A stretch of DNA of 12,500 nt from Dunaliella salina (GCA_002284615.2 MU069677.1:327863-340362); one strand, 5' to 3'. Positions 1-6,985 are shown, counted from the first letter of the stretch. Notes: generated by a model from the letters alone, not told the origin. Made by a program: numbers and translations.

Positions 1-263
1 CTGCTGCAGGTGTGGCAGGTGGGCCCTGCCCTGCTGCTTGTGCAGATGCTTTGCATGGCTCTGGGGCTGTCTGACACCCATTTCGACAGTAAAAGGCGGA
101 TTTTCAAATTTTCAAATGATCAGCGCTCCCAGCCTTACATTGCTCTGAGTCTGTCGTCTAACCATGTTGTGGTGTCACATTTTGCGGGGGACCCTGAGGA
201 AGCGCATGTTGATTCACAAATATGGTCTTTACAACTTACTATCCTTACAACTTAGTAGGGTTG
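1..263. other. Unassigned left edge
   Basis: No gene recognised. The plus frame from about position 10 is open for 81 codons and the minus frame gives a short His/Gln-rich run, but neither shows a motif or convincing codon use. A small direct repeat (TTACAACTTA) occurs near 231 and 247, just before the retroelement tail. By analogy with the other copies this could be an inverted upstream piece of the same element, but I could not match it. Confidence 0.4.
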
Positions 264-426
264 AACCCTCCAGAACCCCATTAGCTCTATCTTTTTCTTC
301 ATATCTTGTGGTGGAGGGGACTCACCCTCGCTCTTTTTCAGCCAAGGTGTCTCCTTTTCCTGAATTGATGTAAGGGGAGTTTCTCTGCCTGCGTAGTTTT
401 TCTATTTCTTTTTTTTTTCTTTGCAG
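264..426 (+). mobile_element. 5'-truncated retroelement tail, copy 1
   Basis: Begins with codons for NPPEPH and a TAG stop, the last residues of the element's large ORF (NPPDPH in copies 2 and 3). The element's 3' untranslated region follows: the CTTGTGGTGGAG block, a T-rich hairpin at 323-349, TCTCTGCCTGCGTAG, then a pyrimidine tract ending TTTGCAG. It aligns with the three other copies in the window. Only about 160 bp survive, so it is a heavily 5'-truncated insertion, as is usual for target-primed retroelements. Confidence 0.7.
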
Positions 427-545
427 GGTCTGAACCAGCTTCACCAAATGACCAGGGGACTTACACCCCTCCTTCTTGGGTCTTTCCTTAATGCACGCTG
501 GTTGTGTCCAGCATAGATTTTACTTTTATTTACACCCCTGCGTAA

Positions 546-698
546 ATGGAGGGTTATTGGAAGCGCCTGGCTCTAGAACCTGGGTGTAGGAAATACTCTT
601 GTTTTCAATAGCGCGGCGTGTGGAGACTAGTTTGTGGGCGTATTAAACAGAATGGGCATGAAGTTGTCGGGCAAGCTTCGTGGCACGCTGGTGATCCA
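546..698 (-). pseudogene. Retroelement ORF C-terminus fragment, inverted
   Basis: The complement encodes DHQRATKLARQLHAHSV, a TAA stop, then YAHKLVSTRRAIENKS and onward to EPGASNNPP. This is the same C-terminal tail as the plus-strand copy at about 3300-3450, at high identity. The in-frame TAA replaces the CAA (Gln) of the other copy. The fragment stops before the end of the ORF and carries no 3' untranslated region. Between copy 1 and this fragment (427-545) I see only unassigned sequence with two TTACACCCCT blocks. Confidence 0.7.
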
Positions 699-732
699 AG
701 AAAGGAAGAGAAAAGAAAACTACGTACTACTA

Positions 733-1050
733 CTACTGGAAGTCTCTAATGAGAGTTTGAATCATTTCAAGGACGTCTCCTTGGGTATGCCTGGGGTGTC
801 TTTCAGGATAAAGAAGTTGTTTACGTATTTGGTTGAAAGAGATGAGGCTGTCTGATGCAATATCTGCATTTTTGGTGATGATAGCAGCAGCTCTACTGAT
901 GGTTTTAGTGATCCCAGCACCGTCAGGTTCTACAAAGTTCTTGCTGTCAGTGGACGGGCAGTAGACGCCTGCTCCAATTTCTTGCTTACCGTTGTGGACA
1001 AGGCAGCTGCCATTTGTGTATGCCCAAGTTCTCCAGTCAGCAACTTTAAG
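733..1050 (-). pseudogene. RNase H domain, N-terminal half (inactive)
   Basis: Reads WRTWAYTNGSCLVHNGK, then GAGVY, ISRAAAII and ASDSL, ending in QTLIRDFQ. This matches a retroelement RNase H with the usual order of acidic residues. The first catalytic Asp (TDGS) is Asn here (codon at 1012-1014, a single G-to-A change). The second, the Glu of the RAEL motif, is gone within an apparent deletion of about six codons. The third Asp (ASDS) remains. The last part of the domain, with its His and final Asp, lies at 2176-2244 on the other strand, so this copy is split as well as inactivated. In an intact element the domain would remove RNA from the RNA-DNA hybrid. Confidence 0.75.
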
Positions 1051-1246
1051 AGTTAGGAGAGTACTGGATTGGCTTGGCACCAAGTCTGTATCTTGGATAC
1101 TTGTGTGTGAATTTCTAGGCTGCTTGGATACGTGTTGTTTGTCAAATGGGTGTGACTGAGTATTTCGCAAGGGATGGTTCCAAGCTCTTAACAGAGGTGG
1201 GGGTTAGGCAGTGAAATCTTTGGCGTAGGGGTTGGTTACCATGTTC

Positions 1247-1520
1247 TTACCCCAAGCTGGAAGAAACATGAATGTAGCAGTGGCTTCTGTGTTGAGAATG
1301 GCAGTAAATGGCATGTTGCAAAGCTTGGGTCATGATTCCCTCGTCATAAATGGGATGGCAGATTGAGAAGCCTGAGAACTTGGATGAGAAGTCATTATGC
1401 ATGGCACCAAAAAGAGTGTCTCGGGAGTCCGCACTCCAATAGTTCTGGTAATGCGGGTTGTAGTCTAGTGGGGAGGCCATTTTTATTGGGTTACCAAAGC
1501 CCATTTTTGAAGGGCAGTAT
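1247..1520 (-). pseudogene. Retroelement domain of uncertain fold
   Basis: The frame contains LDYNPHYQNYWSADSRD, then LFGAMHNDFSSKFSGFS and CHPIYDEGIM (about 1480-1320). The pattern W-S-x-(3)-D-x-L-F-G-A followed by S-x-F-x-G and H-P-x-Y-D is one I recall from algal retroelement proteins between an upstream linker and RNase H. It loosely resembles a methyltransferase-type segment, but I see no clear SAM-binding or catalytic motif, so I leave function open. The next stretch towards RNase H (1170-1247) is frameshifted. Confidence 0.5.
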
Positions 1521-1646
1521 GGATGTGTGTTGGAAGGGCTCGTGGAAGAGAGTCTTTGATCTCCTTGCAAGAGTAATTTCTTTCAAGCATGGATTTGCGG
1601 GAAAGGAGCCCTTGTAGCTCAGTCGCAAAGCTGCCATGAGCTGGTG

Positions 1647-2117
1647 TTATTTTGTCGTGCATGCCAGCAAGCTTGGCCCCATATGGCCATAGAAAGCCCT
1701 ATAGAGGATTTGGAAGCAGTTCGGGGCAATCATACCAACACATTTGCATCGTGTATTGTATATGCAAGCCATGTGCGCCGTGTGTATTCCTGGGAGAATG
1801 AGGGGGGAAGGAGTAGGCGGTGAACGGCTGTAAGATCCTGTGGAAGATGATGTTGGATGAGGGGGTTTCTCATCCGTGTACTTCACAAGGTCAGTTGGAT
1901 GAGGAGGTTTTTCATCCGTGTACTTCACAAGGTCAACCTTGCGCAGCCAAAATTTGCATGAACCTGTAGGTAGTATGTCTGCTTGAGGATGAGTGGGGTT
2001 TGTATCAAATGTGATTTTGTTGCACAGTTCTGCGTCCAGTTTCTGCTGCCACACATTGGTCGCATCAGGTTTTTCAAATCCATGTCTTTCGAGATTTGAG
2101 AGGGTAGAATCTGCTAC
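1647..2117 (-). pseudogene. Retroelement ORF, upstream linker region
   Basis: An open frame reading FEKPDATNVWQQKLDAEL, then FDTNPTHPQADILPTG, CKFWLRKVDLVKYTDEK and, further on, CIYNTRCKCVGMIAP. These are conserved linker segments that precede the FGA/HPxYD domain in the same family (from memory). A 42-bp in-frame tandem duplication is inserted. The frame degenerates near 1650. Its 5' end abuts the inversion point at about 2117; the first 14 residues of the open frame (MVWKSLL twice) are antisense of the plus-strand half and not part of it. Confidence 0.6.
1852..1935 (-). repeat. 42-bp tandem duplication in retroelement ORF
   Basis: Two units, 1852-1893 and 1894-1935, differing at two positions. 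On the minus strand each encodes DLVKYTDEKPPHPT, so the duplication keeps the frame. Confidence 0.9.
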
Positions 2118-2244
2118 TAGTAGAGACTTCCATACCATTAGTAGAGACTTCCATACCAAAATTCGAATTTACAAGGTGAAGTCCCATGCTGGCATCGCTG
2201 GAAATGAATGTGCAGATGCTATTGCAAAACATCAAGCAAAGTAA
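2117..2244 (+). pseudogene. RNase H domain, C-terminal end
   Basis: Reads SRDFHT, a repeated SRDFHT, then KIRIYKVKSHAGIAGNECAD and AIAKHQAK before a TAA. SHAG (His) and CAD (Asp) are the final conserved positions of RNase H, missing from the minus-strand half at 733-1050. A 24-bp tandem duplication at about 2113-2160 produces the repeated SRDFHT and sits exactly on the inversion junction. The frame shifts right after AKHQAK; the following protein is picked up in another frame from 2257. Confidence 0.75.
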
Positions 2245-2950
2245 GCCCAGAATTGCATGGCATACACCGAGATCCCTGGTGTAGGTCCTGGTGGAAATCC
2301 ATTTACAAACATTTTCTGGTTAACCAAGGAAGAAAGAGTGCATGCTGCAGGCACATCTACGGGTCCACCACCCGCCCACAAGCTCACCTATTTACCCAAT
2401 CTTCAAGATGCCCTCAAATCCCACATGCATTCTAAACACAAGCTTGGATATGCCAATGCCAAAACAGGCTACTACTCTTTCTGTAAAGGCTTATTACTGC
2501 AAGTAGATAAAACAATCGATTGTTTTATGATATCAGCAATGCCTTCAAAAATATGCCCAACATTTCTGTACCCGTAGCGTACAATCCTGCAGTACCGCAC
2601 AGGCACCCTACAACCAAAAACATGCAGTACGTTTTAAAAGGTCAACTGATCCACCTTGCCCCCTGGGGACCAGGCTGCCATCACTTGGATAGTGCAATAC
2701 ACATGCTCTCAGGCTTCCAAAACCATATCATCTCCAACATGAAAACTGAACGCCATAACATTGCAGGCAGAATGATTACAAAAGCCCTCAGCAAATGCCC
2801 TGTAGGGGCAGGCCTAGTATACACAGACACAGGAAGCGATTTTAAGCTTGCTCAACACAACCTCCAAATCCCTACACATGCCTCAAACAGAACTTACCTG
2901 CCTACTTCTTCCCTCGCAACCTTCCAAAGAGGAAAAGACTCAACTCCAGT
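2245..2950 (+). pseudogene. Retroelement ORF: zinc-knuckle region
   Basis: Successive frames give GNPFTNIFWL, HKLTYLPNLQDALKSHMHSK, LGYANAKTGYYSF and QVDKTI; then, after a shift near 2520, ISNAFKNMPN, GCHHLDSAIHMLSG and ERHNIAGRMITKALSK. The stretch G-C-H-x(6)-H-M-L-S-G-F near 2672-2715 looks like a CxnCx7Hx4C zinc knuckle that has lost its first and last Cys (last Cys is Phe, TGC to TTC). In restriction-like-endonuclease elements such a knuckle lies just upstream of the nuclease, as here. At least two frameshifts. Confidence 0.65.
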
Positions 2951-3460
2951 CGACCAGATGCTGTTTTGATCACCCTTTTTAATGCCAAACATACTTCTTA
3001 TGGTGTTTCTCCTACCCATTCCCATCACGCTTTGTGCAGCTCCTCACGGGACTACCAGAACTAGCCACATGAGGCAACCCCATGAACTTTATGCAAATAG
3101 ACGCCATGTGCACCTAAAGAAATCAAGTTCTGTGAAGACACAAGGCCAGAGCATCGTTTGAATGCGGCAAAGCAGCAGCACGCAGACCTTTGTAAACTTG
3201 TTAACGCTGAAGCTGTTACAATTCACCCTATTCTCCTGGTTGTAGGTGGAGCTATTTACACTGAGCCTACCCTGAAGCAATTCAAACAACTAGGATTGGA
3301 TGACCAGCGTGCCACAAAGCTTGCTCAACAACTTCATGCCCATTTTGTTCAATATGCCCACAAACTAGTCACCACACGCCGCGCTATTGAAAACAAGAGT
3401 ACTCCCCACAGCCAGATTCGAGAGCCAGGTGCTTCTAGTAACCCTCCAGATCCACATTAG
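2951..3460 (+). pseudogene. PD-ExK endonuclease and C-terminal tail
   Basis: RPDAVLIT (2951-2974) and KEIKFCEDTRP (about 3116-3148) form a PD...ExK pair about 53 codons apart, the core of restriction-like endonucleases that nick target DNA for retrotransposition. They lie in different frames, with shifts at about 2940 and 3115. From KEIKF onward the frame is open to the TAG at 3458-3460: HADLCKLVNAEAVTIHP, GGAIYTEPTLKQFKQLGL, then RRAIENKS and SSNPPDPH. The long intact stretch suggests the 3' half is younger or better preserved than the inverted half. Assignment of the nuclease is from motif only. Confidence 0.6.
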
Positions 3461-3592
3461 CATTCTCTTTTTCATACCTTGTGGTGGAGGAGGCACACGA
3501 CTCTTTTTTGAGCCAGTGTGTCTCCATGTCCTTAATTGATGTAGGGAGAGTTTCTCTGCCTACGTAGTTTTTTCTTTTCTTTTCTTTCGTAG
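3461..3592 (+). mobile_element. Retroelement 3' untranslated region, copy 2
   Basis: Follows the ORF stop directly. It holds CATACCTTGTGGTGGAG, a hairpin at 3494-3520 (CACAC...GTGTG outer stem, CTC/GAG inner stem, T6 loop), TCTCTGCCTACGTAG with the 8-bp palindrome CTACGTAG, and a T/C-rich tail ending in CGTAG. No poly(A) tail: the element ends in pyrimidines. Confidence 0.75.
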
Positions 3593-3657
3593 AATCTGCT
3601 GTGGGTGTTGAGAGATTAGGCTCGCTCTGTTGTGCTTCGAACTTAAGCAAACACTCT

Positions 3658-3830
3658 TTAAATGTAGGTATGCCGCTCTCTTTCAACTTTTTGGGTACCA
3701 TTCAGACTTGTACAAGCAGGACATGCCCATGTGTTGGCTGTGTCAATTTCATGTCTTTGCGCATCTGAGTAGCATCCAAGTTCCTTCATGCATTCACAAT
3801 GGTAAGTCCGACGGCACACATCACAGATAT
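3658..3830 (-). pseudogene. PHD-like zinc finger fragment
   Basis: Reads YICDVCRRTYHCECMKELGC and then WACPACTSL. The spacing CxxC, YHxxC and finally CPxC matches the second half of a PHD finger. In this retroelement family I recall such a finger upstream of the linker seen at 1647-2117. The frame enters from the junction with the sense tail at about 3830 and decays after ERERHTYI. In an intact element it might bind chromatin; that is inference. Confidence 0.55.
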
Positions 3831-3831
3831 A

Positions 3832-3912
3832 CGCGCTATTGAAAACAAGAATACTTCCCACAGCCAGGCTCTAGAGCCAGGTGTTTCTAGTAACCCTCCA
3901 GATCCACATTAG
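3832..3912 (+). pseudogene. Retroelement ORF C-terminal 26 codons, copy 3
   Basis: RAIENKNTSHSQALEPG followed by VSSNPPDPH and TAG, in frame throughout and closely matching copy 2 (3383-3460). It starts abruptly at the inversion junction. The short open frame is uninformative about activity. Confidence 0.7.
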
Positions 3913-4053
3913 CATTCTCTTTTTCATACCTTGTGGTGGAGTGGACACACGGCTCTTTTTTGAGCCAATGTGTCTCCTTTTCCTTAATTGATGTAGGGAT
4001 AGTTTCTCTGCCTACGTAGTTTTTCTTTTTTTTTCTTTTTCTTTACATATCAG

Positions 4054-4596
4054 GAAATGGGTCATCCAAGGTTCCAGTTTCAAAGCTTTGGTAGTAATTG
4101 CATACTTGGCAGCAGGCACACTCAATATCAGTGCAAGCAGCAGGTGGGACATTTTCAGGCCTGAAAAGGTAGGCCTAGTAGGCACAAGGTTACGTAGGTT
4201 ACAAGGTTACAAGGTTACAAGGTAAGTTTGAGCCTTCAGCCATGAAGTCTGGCTGCTCAGCTTTCGCTAGAAAACCAAGTGAAAGCGGTATAAAACACAG
4301 GCCGGGGAAAAAACACAGGTAAAAAGCAGACATGTAAAAAAAGAAACATGGCAGTGTCTGCATGTAAGGCAGAAAAGCAAGCAGCAAAAAGGGAGCATGC
4401 AAAATAGAAGTAGCTCGAGTTTTTCAATAAAGTGCACAGTCTGTCATCATGCTCAGGTAGCATGCACACGAATACAGGTTTCCACAGTACTCAGCCAAGC
4501 CCAGAAAATTGCCATATATGCACAGAGCTGGCGCGTGTTCTGCCCACAAGGTTACGTAGGCCGGAGGAAAACCTAGGCCTAGGCACAAGGTTACGT
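4054..4596. other. No gene recognised
   Basis: Low-complexity A-rich sequence in the middle (4260-4430) gives hydrophobic, Phe-rich minus-strand frames with no motif. It contains a perfect 16-bp palindrome TTTTCAGGCCTGAAAA at 4152-4167, the ACAAGGTT tandem run, and three ACAAGGTTACGT blocks (4184, 4546, 4585). The last block lies at the edge of the fold-back structure. Confidence 0.5.
4184..4224 (+). repeat. 8-bp tandem repeat ACAAGGTT
   Basis: Five consecutive 8-bp units from 4184, the second altered to ACGTAGGTT-like sequence. The first unit is part of ACAAGGTTACGT, which recurs at 4546-4557 and 4585-4596. Confidence 0.8.
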
Positions 4597-5206
4597 CAGA
4601 AATTTCCTGACACGTCTGAAATGCGTCTGAAGCGTCTGAACAGCGTCTGAAAAATTTTCAGACGCTCTTCAGGCGCACACGTCTGAATTCAGCCGCACGG
4701 CTGAAATCAGCCGCTTCAGACGCACTTCAGACGTTCTTTTTCCCAGCTCAGCTGTGGTATATTCACGCACATCAGGAGGGCGGTCCTCTTGGTCACTTAG
4801 TAATCCCAAGGAATACCTGCACTTCTAAGAAGGGGATATTTGCTCATCTGAAGCATGGACTTCATGGTGTCTCTCTTTAAGAGTGGCCTATGTGTTGATG
4901 AAGCTAAGGGCAGATGCAATTCTTTGTAACAATAGTTCTGATTTGGATATTTTGGATGTTTTGGATGTTTTGGATGTTTAATTTCCATAGTGAAACCCAC
5001 CCTAAGCTCCCAACGCACTCCTGTGCCGTTTTCAACGTTCATCCTGCCTCCCGGCAAGATTTGAACAAGCGCGTCTGAAAGCAGGCGCATGAAGCGTCTG
5101 ATTTCAGACGAGCGTCTGAAGAGCGTCTGAAAAATTTTCAGGCGCCTGATCATTGATTTTTCAGGCGCGTCTGATTTCAGGCGCTTTCAGACGCTCTTCA
5201 GGCGGG
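4597..5206. mobile_element. Fold-back-like element with CGTCTGAA clusters
   Basis: Two clusters, about 4606-4736 and 5068-5206, each hold roughly ten copies of CGTCTGAA or its complement TTCAGACG (variants TTCAGGCG, TTCAGCCG). Motifs run in both directions, so each cluster is self-complementary and the two can also pair with each other. The strongest hairpins are 4643-4665 (11-bp arms, one-base loop) and 5123-5145, which differ by a single base. The 330-bp centre has no gene; it holds a TTTTGGATGT tandem run (about 4941-4980). Layout fits a fold-back or MITE-type DNA element, but I could not define ends or target duplications. Confidence 0.5.
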
Positions 5207-5436
5207 ACCTGGAATGTCTGACGTAGCTTCTTTAAAAAGTGGCAGGGCCCATCTCATCATAGGTGCAAAATGGGTGTGATCTGGCATTTGGATCTGGGCT
5301 GGGGAGCTTGATTTTTCTTTCTTGTTGTCCGCGTAAAGTCTCCATCCAGTATAGATAGTTCCACCTGCACTGGAGATTAGGGTGGTTTGAGCTTTTACAC
5401 AATCCTCCATTGATGTTTCCCTCTGGCTCCACATGA
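5207..5436 (-). pseudogene. Coding-like minus fragment before tail copy 4
   Basis: An open minus frame reads KAQTTLISSAGGTIYTGW, then RLYADNKKEK and PDHTHFAPMMRWALPLFKEA. It ends exactly where the plus-strand tail copy 4 begins (about 5437), the same arrangement as the inverted pieces of copies 2 and 3. I do not recognise the protein, so membership of the retroelement is inferred from position only. Confidence 0.35.
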
Positions 5437-5558
5437 GCTTTCTCTTTTTCATACCTCGTGGTGAAGAGGGCTCACGGCTCTTTTTGGGGCCAATGTGTCT
5501 CCTTCTCCTTGATCAATGTAGGGAGAATTTCTCTGCCTACGTAGTTTTTTTTTCTCAG
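5437..5558 (+). mobile_element. Retroelement 3' untranslated region, copy 4
   Basis: Same block order as the other copies: CTTTTTCATACCTCGTGG, hairpin GGCTC-TTTTTG-GGGCC (5476-5491), TCTCTGCCTACGTAG, and a T tail ending TCTCAG. No ORF end is present before it, so truncation or the inversion junction lies within the untranslated region. Confidence 0.7.
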
Positions 5559-5760
5559 ATAGGACAGATCACCTGCATTAACAAGCCCACTTAACAGTTC
5601 GCACCTCGCGCATCAAAATCTACAAAAATTAAGCAATGTTTATGACTCATCATGACCAAGGGGAGGAGTGGGGTTGGAATTGTGCATGGGGAAGAGGATT
5701 TCACCAGGCTGAAGTAAAATTGTCAAAGAAACATCCTTAGAGACTGATACCCTGTGCTAA

Positions 5761-5949
5761 GAGCAGACTTCTCATCAGCGCAATGTGAAAGGGCATGCAC
5801 TAGATTTGTATTTGATCGCGATTCACCCATCATGTGCAGGGGTTACATCCTGGAAAACAGCCTGCACCCGATTAGCCAGAGTTCAGGCTGTAGTTTACTT
5901 ACAGTATGGGTCAACAATAAATGTTACCCTTGCATCCCTGTATTTTTAA
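5761..5949 (+). pseudogene. Possible coding fossil
   Basis: Open for 62 codons, reading ALDLYLIAIHPSCAG, then WKTACTRLARVQAVVYL and GSTINVTLASLYF before TAA. Composition is protein-like, with no low complexity. I do not recognise it; it may be another fragment of the retroelement family. The rest of 5559-5760 shows nothing I can name. Confidence 0.3.
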
Positions 5950-5970
5950 CAGCTTCAACTTTCTGAGCAC

Positions 5971-5999
5971 AAAACCAGGCCTGGTTTTCGAAAACCAGG
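5971..5999. repeat. Overlapping perfect palindromes
   Basis: AAAACCAGG, its complement CCTGGTTTT, CG, then AAAACCAGG again. This makes an 18-bp palindrome (5971-5988) overlapping a 20-bp palindrome CCTGGTTTTCGAAAACCAGG (5980-5999). Such sequence could form alternative cruciforms or be a dimeric binding site. Confidence 0.85.
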
Positions 6000-6216
6000 A
6001 TGAATTCAGATCCTAGATCTGCCCACATCGCGCAAAGCATGTCCAGCTGGCTGATTTACAACCTTTTAGCACATTATATACACAAGGAGAAGCACATTCT
6101 AGACACCGACTGGGGTGGCTGAGTCACGTCAGCTGCGTGGAAACATACTAGAATGCACACATATCTGACTCTTCGGATCCAAAGAGTCTCCGGAGACAAG
6201 CTGGTCTTTCTAGTGT

Positions 6217-6249
6217 TGAACCCTAGTCCCGAAGGGACGTCAGGGTTCA
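6217..6249. other. Strong two-step hairpin
   Basis: TGAACCCT (6217-6224) pairs with AGGGTTCA (6242-6249). Inside, GTCCC (6226-6230) pairs with GGGAC (6234-6238) across a GAA loop. No T-run follows and no RNA family is recognised. Confidence 0.65.
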
Positions 6250-6690
6250 TTCTGAGGGCTCAAGACTTTTGGTGTGGATTTGGCCATAAGGCCAGTCCCG
6301 TGTTGGCGACAATTTATAAAAATATTTCATCGTTGAATCGGCTTCGGTCTTGAGTTTTTGCTGTGAAAACCGTCGAAGGCTGCCCGATTTTATCCTTCTG
6401 ATCCCCAGGACACAGTCCAATCTTTGTCCAATCACATCATGGTTCCAGGGATGGCTCCAGGTAGTTAATCCTGGAGCTCCAGAAGTGTGTCTAAGTGCTG
6501 CCCCCATAACCACATGACGGCAGCCATGTAACAATCCGTACAGTTCCATCAAAGGCAGAAAACAACAAACACATAGCACGCCGTCAGTAAGCTGACGTGA
6601 CACGTAAATGACGTCCTGCATTCTGTCATCCAATACGAATTTTAAAAACGTCATACCCCTGCAATGATGGATGAAACCCTACCGTAGCGA
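6250..6690. other. Inverted-repeat-rich stretch, no gene
   Basis: Further hairpins are TGGCC/GGCCA (about 6280), GCTCCAGG/CCTGGAGC (6454-6477) and CGTCAG/CTGACG (6582-6597). ACGT-core sites cluster at 6593-6617 (TGACGTGACACGT and TGACGTC) and near 6648 (AACGTCAT), a pattern plant bZIP factors bind. A minus frame of 135 codons spans the area but has no motif. A promoter function is possible but unproven. Confidence 0.35.
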
Positions 6691-6700
6691 CACTCCTATC

Positions 6701-6837
6701 TTGCGACGCACCTATCTTGCGAAGTGCCCAAAACAATTTAATAATTTTTCTACGAATTTTAACATCTTGCGAGGGGGTCCCGCAAGTTGGCAAAATTTGC
6801 GAACTCCTCAAAATGGCAACATCAGCAAAGCTTGCGA
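6701..6837 (+). repeat. Cluster of five TTGCGA hexamers
   Basis: TTGCGA at 6701, 6717, 6767, 6797 and 6832, all on the plus strand. One opposite-orientation CGCAAG at 6781 makes a hairpin with CTTGCG at 6766. The first two are part of a 16-bp spaced repeat of CCTATCTTGCGA. Confidence 0.75.
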
Positions 6838-6874
6838 ACTGCAACAACTGGTTCAGGCCCTGGTCCTCAACGCT

Positions 6875-6985
6875 ATCAGTTCTCCTTGCAATCCTCAGTC
6901 TCCTGGTCCCAGGTCAGTCCTCCATGCAACCCTCATTCCCCCGGTCAGTTCTCCATGCAACCTTCATTCCCTCAAAACTCCATGC
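6875..6985 (+). repeat. Degenerate ~31-bp tandem repeat
   Basis: GTCAGTTCTCCATGCAACC-type units begin at about 6875, 6913 and 6944, with a partial at 6976. The repeat feeds long Pro/Ser/Cys-rich plus-strand frames that I regard as non-coding. Confidence 0.6.

Larger units (their letters stand above)
733..3592. mobile_element. 5'-inverted retroelement copy (copy 2)
   Basis: A degenerate non-LTR-type element in two head-to-head halves. Positions about 733-2117 read on the minus strand: upstream linker, a conserved domain of uncertain fold, then the first part of RNase H. Positions about 2117-3592 read on the plus strand: the rest of RNase H, a zinc-knuckle remnant, a PD-ExK endonuclease, the C-terminal tail and the 3' untranslated region. 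The break falls at the same place in the protein on both strands (the IRDF codons), with shared sequence TAGAGACTTCCA. RNase H plus a C-terminal PD-ExK nuclease suggests a Dualen/RandI-like lineage, which is inference; no reverse transcriptase is visible, so the copy is also truncated. Frameshifts and lost residues make it inactive. Confidence 0.7.
3593..4053. mobile_element. 5'-inverted retroelement copy (copy 3)
   Basis: About 3593-3830 reads on the minus strand and carries a PHD-like finger from far upstream in the element. From 3832 the plus strand carries the last 26 codons of the ORF, then the 3' untranslated region with its hairpin (3946-3972), CTACGTAG and a pyrimidine tail ending in ATATCAG. 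This is the same layout as copy 2 (inverted upstream piece, then sense 3' end), but with a much larger part of the element missing between the pieces. Confidence 0.65.

Noticed and set aside
4606..5206. CGTCTGAA motifs as bacterial DNA-uptake sequences (Neisseria DUS contains GCCGTCTGAA)
   Set aside because: The match is only to the core, copies here are clustered rather than spread, and the surroundings are eukaryotic (introns, retroelements).
6247..6654. Minus-strand ORF of 135 codons
   Set aside because: No motif, ordinary codon use, and it crosses several hairpins; length is plausible by chance.
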